Virus record (IMG/VR): IMGVR_UViG_3300040771_000133
Coordinates: 31,877-95,876 of that record
Length of the DNA stretch: 64,000 nt
Strand: one strand, 5' to 3'
Source: a virus
Shown here: piece after piece, positions 43,631 through 52,814 of the stretch
Layout: each line of letters starts with the position of its first letter
Numbering within the stretch: position 1 is the stretch's first letter
Notes under the pieces: generated by a model
What the model saw: the letters and a program-made list of their open reading frames with translations, nothing else
Told to the model about the DNA's origin: nothing
Databases searched by the model: none
Made by a program: the position numbers and the translations under genes

Positions 43631-46600
43631 TTAACATTTTTGTTGTTTTTTAATATTATCAGCTAACTCTATTAATTTAGCTTCAGTTTCAGAAATTATC
43701 TTTTCAAATTTAGAAACTACTGAAGGATTAGTCTTTCTAAACATTTCAGCATTTTTAATTGCTACATTTAAAGTTCTTTCCAAACCCTCTTGCAATAATA
43801 GATTGTCTCCTTCTACTTTTAAATTATTAAAAGCTTTTTTATAATCAAGGTTATCTTGTGTACCAGGAGTGTTAATAGTATTAGTTAAAGTAATAGTTGG
43901 CAAAGATACAACATTTTTCTGAGACTGCAAAATATTATTGTAGTTATTTTCAATAGTTTCTGAAATAAATTCTTTTATTACATCATATGTTTCAAGACCA
44001 TCGCCTGGATTAAACCCTTCATCTGTATATATACCTGTACCATTTTCAACAATTTCATTTAACTCATTCACTAAGTAATCAGGACCTTTTATAGTATCTT
44101 GACCTTCTTTGCGTTTAGATAATATGTATGTAACTAACTTATTATATTCAGCTATTTTAGATTTAATTAAGTCCTGCTTAGACATTGTGTTTACAACAGG
44201 CGCAGTAATAGCTGGTTTAACTTCAGTTGCACCTGCTTTCTCACTTTTTAACAAAGGTGATATTTTTTCATCGTATTCATCATAAAGTTGTTTTTGCTCA
44301 ACGTCGTATTTAGCATTAACTTTTTCTTGTATGTTTTTTCTTTCTAATAAACTTTTATTTTCTCTTAAATTAAAATCTATTCCAACTGGTAATAACCAAT
44401 TGGCATTTCTGTCAACAAGCTCTTTATCTCTTCTTTGCTCAATATCAGCTTTTTTAACTTGTTCTTCAGCTCTCAATTGTTCTACAGTTGAAGTATTTGA
44501 AGCAGCAAGTGTAGTAGTTACTGGAGCTTTAGCACCAGTAGATTCAACTACAGAACTTATCCATAACTCTGAACCTGTGTTCTTAGCTTTATCACCAGCT
44601 TTAGTATCAGTAAATTGTTTAAAAGCAAATCCATCCGTGTTCAAGTTTGTAGATACAATTCCATTATCAAATAAATACTTAAGATAAATAGGATTCTTAA
44701 AACTTAAATTCTCGTTGGCATTCTTTTCTTTGGCTATAGTAATAACATTGTGATATTTACTTTGTAAAGCTACACCAAGTTCATCTATATTATCATTGTT
44801 GTATAATGTTCCATCAAATAATATAGCTGGATTGTTTTCAATATCGTTAGTAAATACAATAGCTTTATCATTCATACTATCTTCGTAGACTAATGCTTGA
44901 ATAACCTCACTTATATTTATTGTAGCAGGATTTCCTCCTAACAACTCTAATTCATCTTTAAATGAACTTAAGATTTCATTAAACAACCCTAAATCAGAAC
45001 TCTTTAAGCTAATCAAATTCTTACTTCTTATAGTAGTATCTGTTAGCATTTTACCATATAGTCTAGCTAATGTTGAAGCTTTGGTAGCATTAAGTTTGCT
45101 AAAGTTTAATTTAACTGGAACATTAACTCCTTTTGGGTTTTTAACTACAATAAAAATTTGACCCTTTTGAGTACTAATATCTTTCTTAATCTCAGCTTCT
45201 AAAGGAAGTTTATTATTAGATACTATTACTAAATCACCTTTTACATTTACGTGATATAATGTAACTTTATTTTCAGGATTACTTTCATCTAAAGTTTTTA
45301 TAAAATCTATTTCTAAAGGATTATTTATAACAGGTTTACCATTTTCAAACTTAGTATTAAAACTTGCAGATTCTTGATTAGTAACTACAGTTTTCAATTC
45401 AGAAAGTTTAGCACCATTTATTATAGCATCTACTATATTAGTTCTTAATTTAATGGCATTCGGACCTTTAAATGATGACCAAGACTTAGCTTGACCATTA
45501 TTGTAAACAAAAGTAATAGGTAGTGTATCTATAAGAAGTTGTCTATTACCTATTAAATTAGTACTGTTTTTAATAATATCAACAGCTTTTTGACCTTCAG
45601 GTGATAAATTTAATTCATTTAATTCAAATGTTATAACATCACCTTTCTTATCTCTAGCTTCCATTAAATAACCTGCAAACGTAGGGTTATTATTATCATA
45701 ACCTACACCTTTATGATCTGAATGCGTAGATCCTGCTGGAACAACCGATACCTTAGTAGGATCAATATCATCTGCAGAATTATCATCGTTTAAATCTTCT
45801 TCAAATTCGTATGTAAAAGATTCACCAGTTACAGCATTAGCTAAAGTAATACTGTTTTTTTCAATATGAGTTATGATAGATTCTTCTAATGTAAAAGGAT
45901 CTAATTCTACATTACCTATTTTAGAAGTTTTTGCATAATTCTTAACTATTGTTGCATTTTCAGCAGCTTCTAATTCAGCAGCTTTTCTTTCAGCTTCTTC
46001 TTCTTCAATGGTTTTAACAGTTCCAGCAGCTTTAGCGGCTTGCAATTCAATTTTTTTAGTGTTATAATAACCTTTATAACCTAAATTATTTTTTAAATCG
46101 ATAGCGTCTAATTCTTCTAAAGTACTAGCAGCTTGTATAGCATTTAATATATTATCAGCTTCATCAACAACTTCTGGACTAGTGGCAGTTTCTAACTTTT
46201 CAACAGCATTAACTATTTGATTAAATGCTCCATTTACTATTTCAGAATTCCATATTTCAAAGTTTAAAAGTTTTGATGCATCAGATAGCTCTTTTTTTAC
46301 TTCAGCAATTTTTTTGTTTACTAAATCTAATCTAGGGTTACTTCTAGTAGTTGTAGTTCTATCAGCTTCATTAGAGTTGAATTCTTCAAAGTTTGTATTA
46401 TCAACTTCTTCAACTATAGTTAGTTTTTCTAAATCAGCTTTATCTTTATTAAGTTTATCCAACCTTTTTTGATTATCATAAACTTCAGAAGTTTCTTTAA
46501 TAAATTCTTTTGACATTTGCTCCATGAAACTACTAACTTGATCAGGAGTAGCTTTTTCATTGTTTAGTTTAACAATAGAAGTCGACATATCTCTAAAAGA

Positions 46601-48445
46601 AACTAATTCTTTTTGTAAATATTTAGCTTTCTCAATTATCTCAGTTTGACGTTTTAAGTTATCAGATTTAGTTTTGGCATCAACATCTGTTGTAGGCAAA
46701 GTAACTTTTAAATGCTCTTGTAAAGCATCGATAGTCATTTCATCTTCACCTATAAAGTTCATTATTAATTCATGCTCACCATACTTTCTTAAAGAATCTA
46801 TTGTATCAACATCCCCAGCTTCAACAGCTGCATCATATCGTTTAGATAAACCTTCATGTAAGTCTAGCGCATGTTTAACTTTTTGAACATTCTCAGGTAT
46901 CAAAACTTTTTGACCTTTATCATCTTGAGAATATACTTCAGTTTCTTCTCCAGTTTCTGGGTTAGTCATAACCTCAGTTTTGTATATTGGAAGATGAATG
47001 TCATTTAATGATACACCTGTAGTTTCTATTTTAGACCTAAGTTTATCACTTTTAACTTGATCTTTCTTATCTTGCCTAAAACCTTGAACTATAGATATTG
47101 GTGCACCTAACATACCTCCTAAGAAACCAGCAACTTGACCTTCAGTCGTACCCAGTGACTTTATAAAATCTTTACCAAATGTAAATGGATCCATATCTTG
47201 TGCAAAAGTATCACTAAGTTCACCTTTAAAACCTTTTTCAGCATTACGTTGTTCAGTAGATGTTTGAGCAACTTCTTCACTACCTTCAGTTAAGAATGAC
47301 TCACCCAATCTTTTACCAGCTTGTTTTAAACCATTCTTTTTAGTAACATTGTTTAATAGGTTAGTTGAGCCATTCTTACCATACATTATTTTAGACTGTA
47401 TATAGTTTGGTCCAGCTAATATTAAAAGGTTAGTTAAAAATGTATTACGAGCAGCTTTACTTTTTTGATCATCATACTCTTCCCTAGCAGTTCTATTACT
47501 TATATCGTTAGATAATTGATTAGCTTCTTCAACACTTATTTCACCACGTTGTCTACGCTCATCAACTTCTTGTAATTTTTTTAATTGATATTCTGGAAAG
47601 CCTTTTTCAAATTCAGGAAATCTAGCTTCCATACTATCAGTAACACCTTTTGATTCAGCACCAGCTTCAAAAAACGTATTAGCTGCTGGTATAGCAAAGC
47701 TATCAATCTTATCTACAGTTATACCGGCTTGAAGTAAAGCTCTTCTAGAAACATCTAATGATTTACCATACCTCATCGAAGTAAGTTTTGCTAAACCTCC
47801 AAACAGTTTATTACTAGCTCCTAAAGCTTTAAGAGCAGCTCCAGGTGCAAAAGCTGATATTAAATATCCAGCTCCATCAGCACCTTCTGTAGCCCAAAAT
47901 TCACCACTAGTAATTTTATTAAAAAAGCCACCATTTGTTACAGTGTCACTAACGTATACTGGTAATGCAGCGTTGTTAAACTTATTAAAGTTTTCATCTA
48001 CAGCTCTTATAAAACTATTATCAAAAGCATCTTTTAATAAGTCAGTATTATCTTCTCCTGTAACCATGTCAGCAGCATTACCGGCTAATCCCCAAGCTGT
48101 ACCTGCTATAGCACCAGCTGTTTTTAAAACTTCTCTAGTTACTTTAGAACCCACTCTACCTAGACCTGCGCCTAGTTCTCCCCAACCACCTTGTTGTTGA
48201 GATCTAAATTCATTTAATGATTTGTTTACATTATCTGTATTAATATCTGTTTCAAAATTTAATTTTTCATCATATTTTGATTTACCATAATCTGTGTTAT
48301 AAAATCTATTATTATTTATGACATTGCTATATAAAGACATTGGTGTGGCATTTTTTTTATCACTTGTTATTTTATTAGCTAGATTGGACGGAGATGGTTT
48401 TTTAAAATTATTTGGGCTACTATTTACTAATTCTTCCTCTTCCAT
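43631..48445 (-). CDS. giant virion/ejection protein, 1604 aa
   Basis: Companion of the RNA polymerase. Residues 1-60 are polar and disordered-looking. Residues about 85-225 carry Gly/Ala-rich amphipathic segments (GWGELGAGLGRVG, AGAIAGTAWGLAGNAADM, YLISAFAPGAALKALG), the kind that line or cross membranes in ejected proteins. A long Glu/Lys-rich coiled-coil region lies near 650-860, including AAKAAGTVKTIEEEEAERKAAELEAAE. No catalytic motif is seen. By position and size it matches the giant cargo proteins of crAss-like phages; forming part of the ejection channel is inferred. Confidence 0.8.
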   Translation of the reverse strand: MEEEELVNSSPNNFKKPSPSNLANKITSDKKNATPMSLYSNVINNNRFYNTDYGKSKYDEKLNFETDINTDNVNKSLNEFRSQQQGGWGELGAGLGRVGSKVTREVLKTAGAIAGTAWGLAGNAADMVTGEDNTDLLKDAFDNSFIRAVDENFNKFNNAALPVYVSDTVTNGGFFNKITSGEFWATEGADGAGYLISAFAPGAALKALGASNKLFGGLAKLTSMRYGKSLDVSRRALLQAGITVDKIDSFAIPAANTFFEAGAESKGVTDSMEARFPEFEKGFPEYQLKKLQEVDERRQRGEISVEEANQLSNDISNRTAREEYDDQKSKAARNTFLTNLLILAGPNYIQSKIMYGKNGSTNLLNNVTKKNGLKQAGKRLGESFLTEGSEEVAQTSTEQRNAEKGFKGELSDTFAQDMDPFTFGKDFIKSLGTTEGQVAGFLGGMLGAPISIVQGFRQDKKDQVKSDKLRSKIETTGVSLNDIHLPIYKTEVMTNPETGEETEVYSQDDKGQKVLIPENVQKVKHALDLHEGLSKRYDAAVEAGDVDTIDSLRKYGEHELIMNFIGEDEMTIDALQEHLKVTLPTTDVDAKTKSDNLKRQTEIIEKAKYLQKELVSFRDMSTSIVKLNNEKATPDQVSSFMEQMSKEFIKETSEVYDNQKRLDKLNKDKADLEKLTIVEEVDNTNFEEFNSNEADRTTTTRSNPRLDLVNKKIAEVKKELSDASKLLNFEIWNSEIVNGAFNQIVNAVEKLETATSPEVVDEADNILNAIQAASTLEELDAIDLKNNLGYKGYYNTKKIELQAAKAAGTVKTIEEEEAERKAAELEAAENATIVKNYAKTSKIGNVELDPFTLEESIITHIEKNSITLANAVTGESFTYEFEEDLNDDNSADDIDPTKVSVVPAGSTHSDHKGVGYDNNNPTFAGYLMEARDKKGDVITFELNELNLSPEGQKAVDIIKNSTNLIGNRQLLIDTLPITFVYNNGQAKSWSSFKGPNAIKLRTNIVDAIINGAKLSELKTVVTNQESASFNTKFENGKPVINNPLEIDFIKTLDESNPENKVTLYHVNVKGDLVIVSNNKLPLEAEIKKDISTQKGQIFIVVKNPKGVNVPVKLNFSKLNATKASTLARLYGKMLTDTTIRSKNLISLKSSDLGLFNEILSSFKDELELLGGNPATINISEVIQALVYEDSMNDKAIVFTNDIENNPAILFDGTLYNNDNIDELGVALQSKYHNVITIAKEKNANENLSFKNPIYLKYLFDNGIVSTNLNTDGFAFKQFTDTKAGDKAKNTGSELWISSVVESTGAKAPVTTTLAASNTSTVEQLRAEEQVKKADIEQRRDKELVDRNANWLLPVGIDFNLRENKSLLERKNIQEKVNAKYDVEQKQLYDEYDEKISPLLKSEKAGATEVKPAITAPVVNTMSKQDLIKSKIAEYNKLVTYILSKRKEGQDTIKGPDYLVNELNEIVENGTGIYTDEGFNPGDGLETYDVIKEFISETIENNYNNILQSQKNVVSLPTITLTNTINTPGTQDNLDYKKAFNNLKVEGDNLLLQEGLERTLNVAIKNAEMFRKTNPSVVSKFEKIISETEAKLIELADNIKKQQKC

Positions 48446-48447
48446 AA

Positions 48448-50259
48448 TTAATTATTTAAATCTATTAACCATTCGTTTAATTGATTGTCATTGAGTTTAT
48501 GATCTTCTTTAATAAGATTTTTACCATCATTATAATGATAGCTTACATCATATGTTCCGCTATTTCTATTAAATTTTATTTCAACATTCTTCATACCATG
48601 ATTTTTAAAACCTGAAATTTTATCAGAATTTAAGTGATGGTATATACTTGGGGAAGTTGTAACTTGATTTTTTATTAAGTTAATGTCAGAAGCCCCTTTA
48701 TATTGAGGAGTTTTGAAATCGTCTGTATTTCTAGAAACATAAACTGGTATAATATTACCTTCTATATCTACTACTGAACCTACATGCGGTATGATATTCA
48801 TTTTTGGATTATTTTTAAAAGCTTTTACTTTAGATTCAGGAGTCATATCTCCATTATATTCAAAGCTTCGTATGCTAGATGCAGGTATGATATTTCCATT
48901 AAAATCTACAACTGATGATGCTCCTAATTTTATTTTGCCAAGTAAATTTAAAGATGCTGCCTTTTTTTCTTTTGGTAAATTTCTGTTGGCAAATAACATT
49001 CCAACTTGAGAACTATTTGGATCAACGTACCTATTTTGAATAGTAACATTTGCGTTTTCAGATAAATATTTTTTAACAGCATTATATTCTTCAGTACTAT
49101 TTCTTTTGAATTTTAATTCTTTTGGTAAATTTCTATTTAAACCGTTTGCTATATTTACATATTTTGGGTCATTGAATACTTTTGATTTTTCAGTTTTACC
49201 TCCAATTTTAAACAAAGGGGCGTTAAAAGGGCTTTGTTTATCACGCTCTTCTTTAGTAAACTGAGTAATTTTACCATTAGCTAAAATTCCCATACTTTCA
49301 GCTAAAGCAGTATTAGATTCATTTAAAACACCTTCTCCTAAATTAACACCTTCTAATTCTATAGGGTTAGAACCTTTGCCATCTTTAGGCTCTGAAGGTG
49401 GATTATATCCACTTATTTGAGAACTTGAGCTACTAGCTACATTATTCTTTACAAATACTGGAGCTAAATTTTGAATATCTTTTAATGCATCTTCAGGACT
49501 TTTAAAATTATATTTCAATGATTTACCAACATCAGAGTTGGGATTCATTATTTCAGTATTTAAAAAGTTAACTGCAGCTTGTAATGCTGCTACATTTGAT
49601 GAACTAGCATTTTTACCACTTTCTGTTAATACATAAGTTCCACCATCACCAGTTTTAGCGATGCGTGATGATAAATTTTCAATATCACGAGAGCTTAAAC
49701 CAGCTTTATCTGCTATATCTTTAAATCTAGCAACGTGATCTACGTACTTAGGTGGTAATTTATTAATTGACATTCCAGTAACTTTACCACTTTTATCATA
49801 AACTGGAGCAGCATTATATTCATCTTGTATAGCTTTTAAGTTTTGTTGAACTACTTCAGGTGAATGACCTAATGCTGTAGCACTTTTAAGGTATTCATCG
49901 GAATCTTTTTCATAAGCTGTTTTAGCAGCATTAATTTGACCCAAAGCTCCAGTAGGCGAATACATATCTGCAACACTTCTATTAGTTTTAAATATACTAC
50001 TTGTAGTATTATTATTAAAACCCTCTGTAGCAAGTTTTTCAGCTTGTGAAGTTATCGTACCAGTTAATTCAGATTTAATTCGTTGAGCTTCATTATAATG
50101 TTTATCTAATGGACTAACTTTATTTAACTCAAGTATTTGATTTTCTAATTGTTTATTAGCTTCATCATGTTGTTGACGTCTCATCATAGGAACCATAAGA
50201 GTCTCTTGAAGACTCCTAGGGTTGTATGTACTTAATTCAATATTATCGTATCTATTCAT
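48448..50259 (-). CDS. cargo-region virion protein, 603 aa
   Basis: Helical N-terminal half (residues 25-75, MMRRQQHDEANKQLENQILEL), a Ser/Asn-rich linker near 270-295 (VASSSSSQISGYNPP), and a C-terminal beta-rich part with repeated GNIIPASS / GNIIPVYV-type strands. It lies between the 803-residue and 1604-residue cargo proteins with 2-6 base gaps. Not recognised beyond that context, which indicates a structural or ejected protein. Confidence 0.7.
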   Translation of the reverse strand: MNRYDNIELSTYNPRSLQETLMVPMMRRQQHDEANKQLENQILELNKVSPLDKHYNEAQRIKSELTGTITSQAEKLATEGFNNNTTSSIFKTNRSVADMYSPTGALGQINAAKTAYEKDSDEYLKSATALGHSPEVVQQNLKAIQDEYNAAPVYDKSGKVTGMSINKLPPKYVDHVARFKDIADKAGLSSRDIENLSSRIAKTGDGGTYVLTESGKNASSSNVAALQAAVNFLNTEIMNPNSDVGKSLKYNFKSPEDALKDIQNLAPVFVKNNVASSSSSQISGYNPPSEPKDGKGSNPIELEGVNLGEGVLNESNTALAESMGILANGKITQFTKEERDKQSPFNAPLFKIGGKTEKSKVFNDPKYVNIANGLNRNLPKELKFKRNSTEEYNAVKKYLSENANVTIQNRYVDPNSSQVGMLFANRNLPKEKKAASLNLLGKIKLGASSVVDFNGNIIPASSIRSFEYNGDMTPESKVKAFKNNPKMNIIPHVGSVVDIEGNIIPVYVSRNTDDFKTPQYKGASDINLIKNQVTTSPSIYHHLNSDKISGFKNHGMKNVEIKFNRNSGTYDVSYHYNDGKNLIKEDHKLNDNQLNEWLIDLNN

Positions 50260-50264
50260 TGCTA

Positions 50265-52676
50265 TTATTTGTTTCTTTTAGTATTTAAGTAACCGCCATA
50301 TTTAAAAGTTTGAACTTTTCCATTTTCATCAGTGTACTTATCACCTTTCTTTAAAGTTGGAAGTGTTGATTCAGTAACAGATTTGAGTTTACTTATTTGC
50401 TCTGGCGTAACTTTAGTTCCATCAGGTTTGTATAAATACTTACCTTTGCGAGTATAACCTGTTAAAGCTGATGCTAACTGAGAATCAGCAATCTCTTTAC
50501 CTATTGCTCCTGCAGAATTACCTAAACTTGCAATCATTTTAGATTTAGCACTTCTATAAGCCGAATCATCCATTCTATTTTCATCGATAGTTTTATTAGC
50601 TGTAGCGGCATTAGATTGATCTATATTAGCATCAAACTGTTGCTTTTGAGCATCTTGAGCTCTATTTTGAGCAGATGAATTAGCGTATACATCGCTTAAA
50701 GCTTTAGTTCGGTTAAGACTTGCACCTAAAATAGAATTACGAATAGCACCTTGAGATGCTCCAGATTGACTAATTGCAGATATAGCATTATTACTTTCAG
50801 CATCCACTATATTTCTACCTTGAGCTTCATCTATGTATAATGGTTTATATTTATTATTTAAAGTTTTATATTGAACACCTGTAGGTTTCTTTAAGTTTTT
50901 CATTTGAAGTAAGTTAGCAGCTATAGGAGCATATCTTAAAGCTTCACCTGCATTATCACCAACAAACTTTGATACATCTTTACCTATTAATTTAGCCTTA
51001 TCTAGATATGGATTGCTGTCATAAGGATTTTGTATATCTAATGGTATTGATGTTGGTAACATAGCTTCGTTTTTAGATGTAACTAATCCAGTAGGTGTTA
51101 GTTCAGAAACTGGTTTTAAATTACCACCTTTTTTAAATTTAGTTTGACCTTTCATATAATTAGCCCATTCAGGAGTTCTTTGAACAGTCATCATTTCAGA
51201 TTGTTTAACAAACTCCCTATCCTTATTTACATCGAATCCAGGATCGGTTACATTTTTACTATACAAATAAAAACCACTTCCCATCTTATCATTCATTACA
51301 CCGGGTTGATACCTTACAATAGGTTTTGTATTAAATCTCATATCATCGCTAATAGGAGTAGTACTTATTCCATTTAAAGATTGTGGATTAATAGTTGGTT
51401 TAACTGGCGGGTCAATTAGTCCACCATTAGCATATTTGTATATATTTAAATTACCACCATTAGCGGCATAATTTTCAAAACGCATACGGTTGTTATTAGC
51501 TTGGAATCTTTCATTATTTAAAACTTCAGCTTTTCTAGCTTTACCTAAACCAGCTACACCAGCTATTAAACCTACACCACCACCGATAGCTGCTCCTACA
51601 GGACCAAACGCTGCACCGGCTGCTGCACCTTTAACTGCAGAACCTCCAATCATGCTTACTCCACCAACTCTATTAGAAGCATAAGCTCCACTAGTATCTT
51701 GAGCAGCTTTTCCAAATGCAGTTTGACCTAATGCCAAAGCTGTGCCTAAACCATTTGTTACACCAGCTGTAATTTGTGAACCAGTCATACCGTCTTCTCC
51801 AGGAACATCGGATGCGTCTACTTTACCATCTAAATTAGCATCACCTTGTATGTATCCGCCATCATTATATTTTTTTTGCATACCACCGTAAACAGCCATT
51901 GGTTGAGATTCTTCAGGTTGAACAAATTCTTCCATACCTTCAGGAATTTGACCTTGCATCATATCTTCTGGAGCTTGCTCAGAATTAGCTTGCATAGCTT
52001 GCTTAGTTTGATCTTGTTCAGCTTTAACAGACTCTTGAGCATTAGCTAATCTATCTAGTAAAGCTTTCTTAGTTTCAGAAGCATATTTATCATTTCTATC
52101 TTTAAATTTGTCCTCAATAGCTTTAGAAGCAGCTGATACAGATTTATTTGCAGCATAACCTGGTAAATTAAATTGTTTAACTCTACTAGAGTCTAATGTA
52201 ATTCTATCTGAATAAACAAAATTACCAGATTTAGTTTCCCCTTGTTCAACTGTATTCATATTACCTTGAGCGTCTTGACCTTGAGGTATACCACCTAATG
52301 GATTTTGTTCATGAGTACCACCTTCGTTAAATCTTGTTAAATTTCCTCCATCTGCATATTGAGTTTGAGGTTTAACATTATATTTTTTTTCCATAAAGTC
52401 AACACCTTCAGTTATTATATTATCAGTTTGTGCTAAACCAAGCATTTTAGCTTGATGTTTCATAGTATTAAATGCACCTTTTGCTAAATTAACACTGTAT
52501 TTAGGAATTCCCATATATAGGTTTCCTGGCAGATTCCATAATGCGGAATCAGTTACATCTTTCATATTTTTTTGAACATATTCTTGAGCTAGTTCTTTTC
52601 TTGCTTGTAGTAAAGACTTTTGATAAGCTTCTCTGTTTAGTTGTTCACCACTTTTCTTTTTAGTTGGATCTGGCAT
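50265..52676 (-). CDS. cargo-type virion protein with repeated GG motif, 803 aa
   Basis: First gene after the leader terminator. Features in order: Lys/Gln-rich helix (1-45); YADGGNLTRFNEGG (107-120) leading into THEQNPLGGIPQG; an Asp-rich EF-hand/dockerin-like loop DANLDGKVDASD (279-290); a Gly/Ala-rich zipper of about 60 residues (about 345-400); further YKYANGG, FKKGGNL and terminal FKYGGYL motifs. The 107-135 block is familiar from structural genes of Bacteroidota phages. It is probably packaged in capsid or tail; the zipper may insert in membranes or oligomerise. Function otherwise unknown. Confidence 0.75.
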   Translation of the reverse strand: MPDPTKKKSGEQLNREAYQKSLLQARKELAQEYVQKNMKDVTDSALWNLPGNLYMGIPKYSVNLAKGAFNTMKHQAKMLGLAQTDNIITEGVDFMEKKYNVKPQTQYADGGNLTRFNEGGTHEQNPLGGIPQGQDAQGNMNTVEQGETKSGNFVYSDRITLDSSRVKQFNLPGYAANKSVSAASKAIEDKFKDRNDKYASETKKALLDRLANAQESVKAEQDQTKQAMQANSEQAPEDMMQGQIPEGMEEFVQPEESQPMAVYGGMQKKYNDGGYIQGDANLDGKVDASDVPGEDGMTGSQITAGVTNGLGTALALGQTAFGKAAQDTSGAYASNRVGGVSMIGGSAVKGAAAGAAFGPVGAAIGGGVGLIAGVAGLGKARKAEVLNNERFQANNNRMRFENYAANGGNLNIYKYANGGLIDPPVKPTINPQSLNGISTTPISDDMRFNTKPIVRYQPGVMNDKMGSGFYLYSKNVTDPGFDVNKDREFVKQSEMMTVQRTPEWANYMKGQTKFKKGGNLKPVSELTPTGLVTSKNEAMLPTSIPLDIQNPYDSNPYLDKAKLIGKDVSKFVGDNAGEALRYAPIAANLLQMKNLKKPTGVQYKTLNNKYKPLYIDEAQGRNIVDAESNNAISAISQSGASQGAIRNSILGASLNRTKALSDVYANSSAQNRAQDAQKQQFDANIDQSNAATANKTIDENRMDDSAYRSAKSKMIASLGNSAGAIGKEIADSQLASALTGYTRKGKYLYKPDGTKVTPEQISKLKSVTESTLPTLKKGDKYTDENGKVQTFKYGGYLNTKRNK

Positions 52677-52692
52677 AGTATAATTTATTTAT

Positions 52693-52725
52693 AAAAAAAG
52701 GGATAGAAACTTAATTCTACCCCTT
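52693..52725 (-). terminator. intrinsic terminator in leader of cargo operon
   Basis: On the minus strand, AAGGGGTAGAA (from 52725) pairs with TTCTATCCCTT over 11 base pairs including one G-U, with a 6-base loop and a run of seven U (52699-52693). It lies between the tail protein gene and the start of the 803-residue protein at 52676, and downstream of the promoter at 52752-52783. Confidence 0.85.
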
Positions 52726-52751
52726 ATATTTGGTTGTTAAATTTTATATTA

Positions 52752-52783
52752 CAAATATACGGAATATTTATTATATATCCAAA
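52752..52783 (-). promoter_or_regulatory. Bacteroidota-type promoter for the cargo/RNA polymerase operon
   Basis: Minus strand: TTTG (52783-52780), 20 bases, then TATATTTG (52759-52752). This fits the primary sigma consensus of Bacteroidota, TTTG at -33 and TAnnTTTG at -7. It lies in the only sizeable gap of the minus-strand structural block, directly ahead of the cargo genes. Transcription would start near 52745 and meet the terminator within about 20 bases. Confidence 0.65.
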
Positions 52784-52814
52784 GTATTATCCATATATTT
52801 TATAATATTTATTA

